NCBI GenBank assembly: GCA_027055635.1
Contig: JALUMZ010000204.1
Coordinates: 1 to 8,290 of the forward strand
Source of the DNA: Campylobacteraceae bacterium
GTDB lineage: Bacteria; Campylobacterota; Campylobacteria; Campylobacterales; Sulfurospirillaceae
DNA: 8,290 nucleotides
Direction: 5' to 3'
The first letter of the stretch is position 1. Each line of letters opens with the position of its first letter. This document shows positions 5,700 through 8,290 of the stretch, one piece after another. The position numbers were made by a program, and so were the translations under genes. The notes under the pieces were generated by a model, which had not been told where the DNA came from, did not search any database, and was given only the letters and a program-made list of their open reading frames with translations.

Positions 5700-7169
5700 T
5701 TATGCCTTGATAAAATCTAAAATCTCTTTTTCAATATCCTGTTTTTCAACAACCTTGTCGTGTACTATATCTTTTTGGAAAAGCTCACTTATGCTTTTTG
5801 GTATCTCTACATGTAGAGCCTTACTAAACTCTTGGAGAGCTACTTCATCACTATATTTTTTCTCATCATCTTTTATGGCATTTAACATAGTTGGGGCAAA
5901 TTTTGTCCATTGTGCGGTTGAGCAAGCAATAGTTGGAATAGAATCCTCTCTTAAATTTTCATAAGCTTTGAGAGTGGTGGCTGTGTGAGGATCCATGATA
6001 TAGTCTTTATTTACATATTTTTTTATGGTATTTTTTGCAAAATTATCATCACAATATATGGCATCAAAATCTTCTCTTAAACTTTCAAGTTCATTTTTGC
6101 TTAGTTCATAATATTTTTTTTCTCTTAAATCATCCATCAACTCTTTACATCTTTTTGAACCAAATTTATCATATAAAACTCTTTCAACATTTGAAGAGAT
6201 AAGTATATCCATCGCAGGAGAGGTTGTTTTTAGAAGTTTTCTACCTCTTAAATCATAAATGCCTTTATTGATAAGGTCGCTTAGTATATTGTTTATATTT
6301 GATGCTATGAGAATTTTTCTGATAGGCAAACCCATCTTCTTTGCATAGTACGCTCCAAGGGCATTTCCAAAATTTCCACTAGGAACTATAGAATAAAATT
6401 CATGGGTATTTTGTTTTTTCAGCAAAGAGACATATGCATACATATGATAAATAATCTGAAAGATAATCCTTCCAAAATTGACCGAGTTTGCAGCACTCAA
6501 TTTTATATTTTGCTTCTCAAGCTCATCTCTAAAACGCTCAGAGGCGAGTAGCATTTTTAGTGCATTTTGTGCATCATCAAAATTTCCTACAATTCCCAAA
6601 ACTTTTAGGTTTTTTCCATTCATTGTTACCATTTGAAGTCTTTGCACATCACTTGTCCCACCATCTGGATACATGCAAGCTACTTTTATATTCTCTTTGT
6701 TCGAGAAAGTGTCTAGTGTAGCAGGACCTGTATCACCACTTGTTGCAGCAAGTATAAGATAGTTTTGCTTCTGTTTTCTTGCCAAATCAGAGAGTATATA
6801 TCCGAAAGGCTGAAGTGCCATATCTTTAAATGCTTTTGTAGGTCCATGATAGAGTTCATTTATATATAAATCATCTTCTATTTTGCTCAGAGGCACAGGA
6901 TTTTTCCCGTCTTCAAAGTTATCATATAAAGATAGGGCATTATTGATAACATCTTCATCTATATCTATCTCAAATTTCGAGAGTATTTTTTTTGTAAACT
7001 CTTTATAGTTGTCGTTTTTTGCATTTTTAAAAAAGTCTTTATCTAATTTTGGTAGATACTCAGGCACATACAATCCTCCAAAACTAGCACTTGGATTTAA
7101 AATAGCATACGAAAAGTTTACTTTTGCTGGTTTTTTGCCCTCATTTCCTCTTGTCTCTATAAATTTCAT
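5700..7169 (-). CDS. thrC: Threonine synthase
   Basis: ThrC uses PLP to convert O-phosphohomoserine to threonine and phosphate, the last step of threonine synthesis. The 489-residue length fits the long form with an N-terminal domain found in many Proteobacteria and fungi. The N terminus FSYAILNPSASFGGLYVPE (19-37) is typical of that form. The PLP lysine is Lys115 in ELYHGPTKAFKDMAL (105-119). Further motifs are ATSGDTGPA (142-150), the phosphate-binding PSGNFGNALGAYYAKKMGLP (263-282) and DPHTA in the C-terminal part. The ATG overlaps the argB stop by 4 nt (ATGA), and a weak AGGAA lies about 10 nt upstream, so translation is probably coupled to argB. kdsB follows after 2 nt. The product threonine is the substrate of IlvA, encoded in the facing operon. 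Confidence 0.95.
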   Translation of the reverse strand: MKFIETRGNEGKKPAKVNFSYAILNPSASFGGLYVPEYLPKLDKDFFKNAKNDNYKEFTKKILSKFEIDIDEDVINNALSLYDNFEDGKNPVPLSKIEDDLYINELYHGPTKAFKDMALQPFGYILSDLARKQKQNYLILAATSGDTGPATLDTFSNKENIKVACMYPDGGTSDVQRLQMVTMNGKNLKVLGIVGNFDDAQNALKMLLASERFRDELEKQNIKLSAANSVNFGRIIFQIIYHMYAYVSLLKKQNTHEFYSIVPSGNFGNALGAYYAKKMGLPIRKILIASNINNILSDLINKGIYDLRGRKLLKTTSPAMDILISSNVERVLYDKFGSKRCKELMDDLREKKYYELSKNELESLREDFDAIYCDDNFAKNTIKKYVNKDYIMDPHTATTLKAYENLREDSIPTIACSTAQWTKFAPTMLNAIKDDEKKYSDEVALQEFSKALHVEIPKSISELFQKDIVHDKVVEKQDIEKEILDFIKA

Positions 7170-8017
7170 TTTATCTTTGTTCCTATTCCATCTTTTGTAA
7201 ATAATTCTAACAAAATAGAGTGTTCAACTCTACCGTCTATGATATGAGCACTTCCAACTCCCTCTTCTAGTGCATTAAAACATGCATCGGTCTTTGGAAT
7301 CATGCCACCACTTATAACACCACTATTTTTTAACTCTAAAATTTCCTCTTTTTCTAGCGTAGAGATTAGTTTGGCATCGCTATCTAGGAGTCCGGGAGTA
7401 TCTGTGAGAAAGATAATTTTCTCTGCCCTTAAAGCAACAGCCACTTTGCTAGCTGCTAAGTCTGCATTTATGTTAAAACCTGGATGATTTGTTCCACCGC
7501 TCGCTATAGGGGCAATCACTGGTATAAAGTCTTGAGCTATAAGATCTTCTACTACTTTGTGATCTATTTTTGTTATATCTCCAACCAAACCGTATTTACC
7601 TTCATCAAGAGCTTTGGCCTCTATAAAGCTTGCGTCTTTTCCTGTGATGCCTATGGCTTTTGCACCATGGTAATTCAGTAAATTTGTTATCTCTTTATTG
7701 ATATTTCCACCAAGTACCATCTCTACCACTTCCATCACACTTTGACTTGTAACTCTGAGTCCATCAACAAATTCACTTTTAAATTCAAGTTTATCCAAAA
7801 GGTTGCTTATCTTTTTACCGCCACCATGAATGATAACGGGTTTAATACCCACTAGGTAAAGCAGTACAATATCTTGTGCAAATTTTTCTTTTAAGGCGGG
7901 ATCCGCTTGTGCTGAACCACCATATTTTATAACAACTGTTTTTTTGTTAAATTTTCTTATGTATGGAAGTGCATCCATCAGAGTTCTGGCTTGTTGAATC
8001 TTCTTTTTGATTTTCAT
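7166..8017 (-). CDS. argB: N-acetylglutamate kinase
   Basis: ArgB phosphorylates N-acetyl-L-glutamate with ATP, the second step of arginine synthesis. From the ATG at 8017 the protein has 283 residues. Motifs are VIKYGGSA with Lys31, IHGGGKK (64-69 region), DGLRVTS with Arg88, GITGKD, FNINAD ending at Asp186, FLTDTPG, GGMIPK with Lys242, and AHIIDGRVEHSILLELFT. The equivalents of the E. coli catalytic lysines 8 and 217 and Asp162 are present. About 17 residues (MKIKKKIQQARTLMDA) precede LPYIRKF. Such an N-terminal helix is typical of hexameric, arginine-inhibited enzymes and absent from the short E. coli form, so arginine feedback is likely (inference). Start: the frame extends to a TTG at 8029 (287 residues) with no Shine-Dalgarno. 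I prefer the ATG, though its AAGGAG abuts it without spacing. It follows lpxK closely and overlaps thrC by 4 nt. Confidence 0.93.
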   Translation of the reverse strand: MKIKKKIQQARTLMDALPYIRKFNKKTVVIKYGGSAQADPALKEKFAQDIVLLYLVGIKPVIIHGGGKKISNLLDKLEFKSEFVDGLRVTSQSVMEVVEMVLGGNINKEITNLLNYHGAKAIGITGKDASFIEAKALDEGKYGLVGDITKIDHKVVEDLIAQDFIPVIAPIASGGTNHPGFNINADLAASKVAVALRAEKIIFLTDTPGLLDSDAKLISTLEKEEILELKNSGVISGGMIPKTDACFNALEEGVGSAHIIDGRVEHSILLELFTKDGIGTKIK

Positions 8018-8023
8018 CTCCTT
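8018..8023 (-). promoter_or_regulatory. Shine-Dalgarno sequence abutting the argB ATG
   Basis: AAGGAG (complement of CTCCTT) directly touches the ATG at 8017, with zero spacer, and lies downstream of the alternative TTG at 8029. It is a strong match in an unusual position, which leaves the argB start ambiguous. Confidence 0.4.
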
Positions 8024-8044
8024 GGGCAATGGTTTGAGTGGATT

Positions 8045-8290
8045 TTATCCAAAATTGGCTAAAAATGTGTTGATTTTGTTTTTTACCTCTTTTTTTACCT
8101 CTAGTCTAAGCTCCATAATCGAAAGATTTAACCCAAAACTATCCATTTTCACGGCATCTTTTTGTGTGGTTAGTATAGAAGATGCATCGTGTAGTTGCAA
8201 TAAATATTCTAATTCATCTTTTGTAAATATATGGTGATCTTCAAAATATATCTTTTTTATTAAATTTTTAGGCAGATAACTGTCTAATCT
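8045..8290 (-). CDS. lpxK: Tetraacyldisaccharide 4'-kinase LpxK, C-terminal part only
   Basis: The minus strand is open from the window edge to a TAA (complement of 8045-8047), giving the last 81 residues of a protein whose start lies outside the window. I read FEDHHIFTKDELEYLL (visible residues 16-31), then ASSILTTQKDAVKM (36-49), FGLNLSIMELRLEV (52-65) and a lysine-rich tail. F.DHH.FT..EL and the L.T.KDAVK motif are the C-terminal hallmarks of LpxK, the inner-membrane-associated kinase that adds the 4'-phosphate to the lipid A precursor. The catalytic P-loop is in the missing N-terminal part. It ends 27 nt before the preferred argB ATG, so it is probably the upstream cistron of this operon. 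KdsB, also an LPS enzyme, is at the far end. In C. jejuni I recall lpxK directly next to thrC; here argB sits between them. The tail contains a 12-bp tandem duplication. Confidence 0.88.
   Translation of the reverse strand, partial: RLDSYLPKNLIKKIYFEDHHIFTKDELEYLLQLHDASSILTTQKDAVKMDSFGLNLSIMELRLEVKKEVKNKINTFLANFG
8079..8102. repeat. Perfect tandem duplication of 12 bp in the lpxK tail
   Basis: TTTTTTACCTCT occurs twice back to back (8079-8090, 8091-8102). On the minus strand this is AGAGGTAAAAAA twice, encoding the EVKK-EVKN stretch near the LpxK C terminus. It preserves the frame, so it may be a recent slippage duplication in a tolerant tail. The A-rich runs are also slippage-prone. Confidence 0.6.

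Noticed and set aside
5707..5964. Plus-strand frame opposite the 3' end of thrC
   Set aside because: Antisense to thrC, with no recognisable domain and no convincing ribosome binding site.
8007..8237. 76-codon plus-strand frame across the lpxK/argB junction
   Set aside because: The opposite strand reads as the conserved LpxK C terminus, which explains the region better.
1..8290. Mobile element, CRISPR array, toxin-antitoxin, defence or other novel system
   Set aside because: Every kilobase is covered by recognised or family-assigned chromosomal genes in two compact operons; no transposase, integrase, repeat array, tRNA or att-like repeat is visible.

Overview
The window is AT-rich, almost entirely coding chromosomal DNA. 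Its protein sequences and gene neighbourhood point to a free-living Campylobacterota (epsilonproteobacterium), most plausibly a Sulfurimonas-like relative. This is inference: from memory, the lpxK / thrC / kdsB neighbourhood also occurs in Campylobacter jejuni, where lpxK and thrC are adjacent. C. jejuni itself lacks a phosphofructokinase, so the pfkA here argues for a relative outside Campylobacter/Helicobacter. All genes look like ordinary housekeeping genes, with no sign of mobile DNA, CRISPR, RNA genes or recent transfer.

Layout: positions 1-4988 hold six tightly packed plus-strand genes: mogA (5' end cut by the window edge), a DUF445 membrane protein, trmA, a small CoA-binding-domain protein, ilvA and pfkA. 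Gaps are 18 nt or less, with overlaps of 11 nt (DUF445/trmA) and 4 nt (GTGA, CoA-binding/ilvA), so they are probably one transcript. Positions 4981-8290 hold a minus-strand operon read as lpxK (3' part only), argB, thrC, kdsB, again with a 4-nt ATGA overlap (argB/thrC) and a 2-nt gap (thrC/kdsB). The two operons converge, and the stop regions of pfkA and kdsB overlap by 8 nt. There is no intergenic stretch above about 30 nt. The promoters of both operons must lie outside the window, or inside coding sequence.

Function: the minus operon mixes lipid A/LPS inner-core supply (LpxK phosphorylates the lipid A precursor; KdsB activates Kdo) with amino-acid synthesis (ArgB for arginine, ThrC for threonine). 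The plus operon contains IlvA, which deaminates the threonine made by ThrC on the way to isoleucine, together with PfkA (glycolysis), TrmA (m5U54 in tRNA), MogA (molybdenum cofactor) and two proteins of unclear role.

I see no new multi-gene system. The observations most worth checking are a TrmA that carries the four cysteines of the [4Fe-4S] site known from RlmD/RumA, a catalytically intact PfkA that has lost three of the arginines lining the E. coli allosteric site, the terminator-less convergent gene junction with a perfect hairpin just beyond it, and an argB start whose Shine-Dalgarno sequence abuts the ATG.
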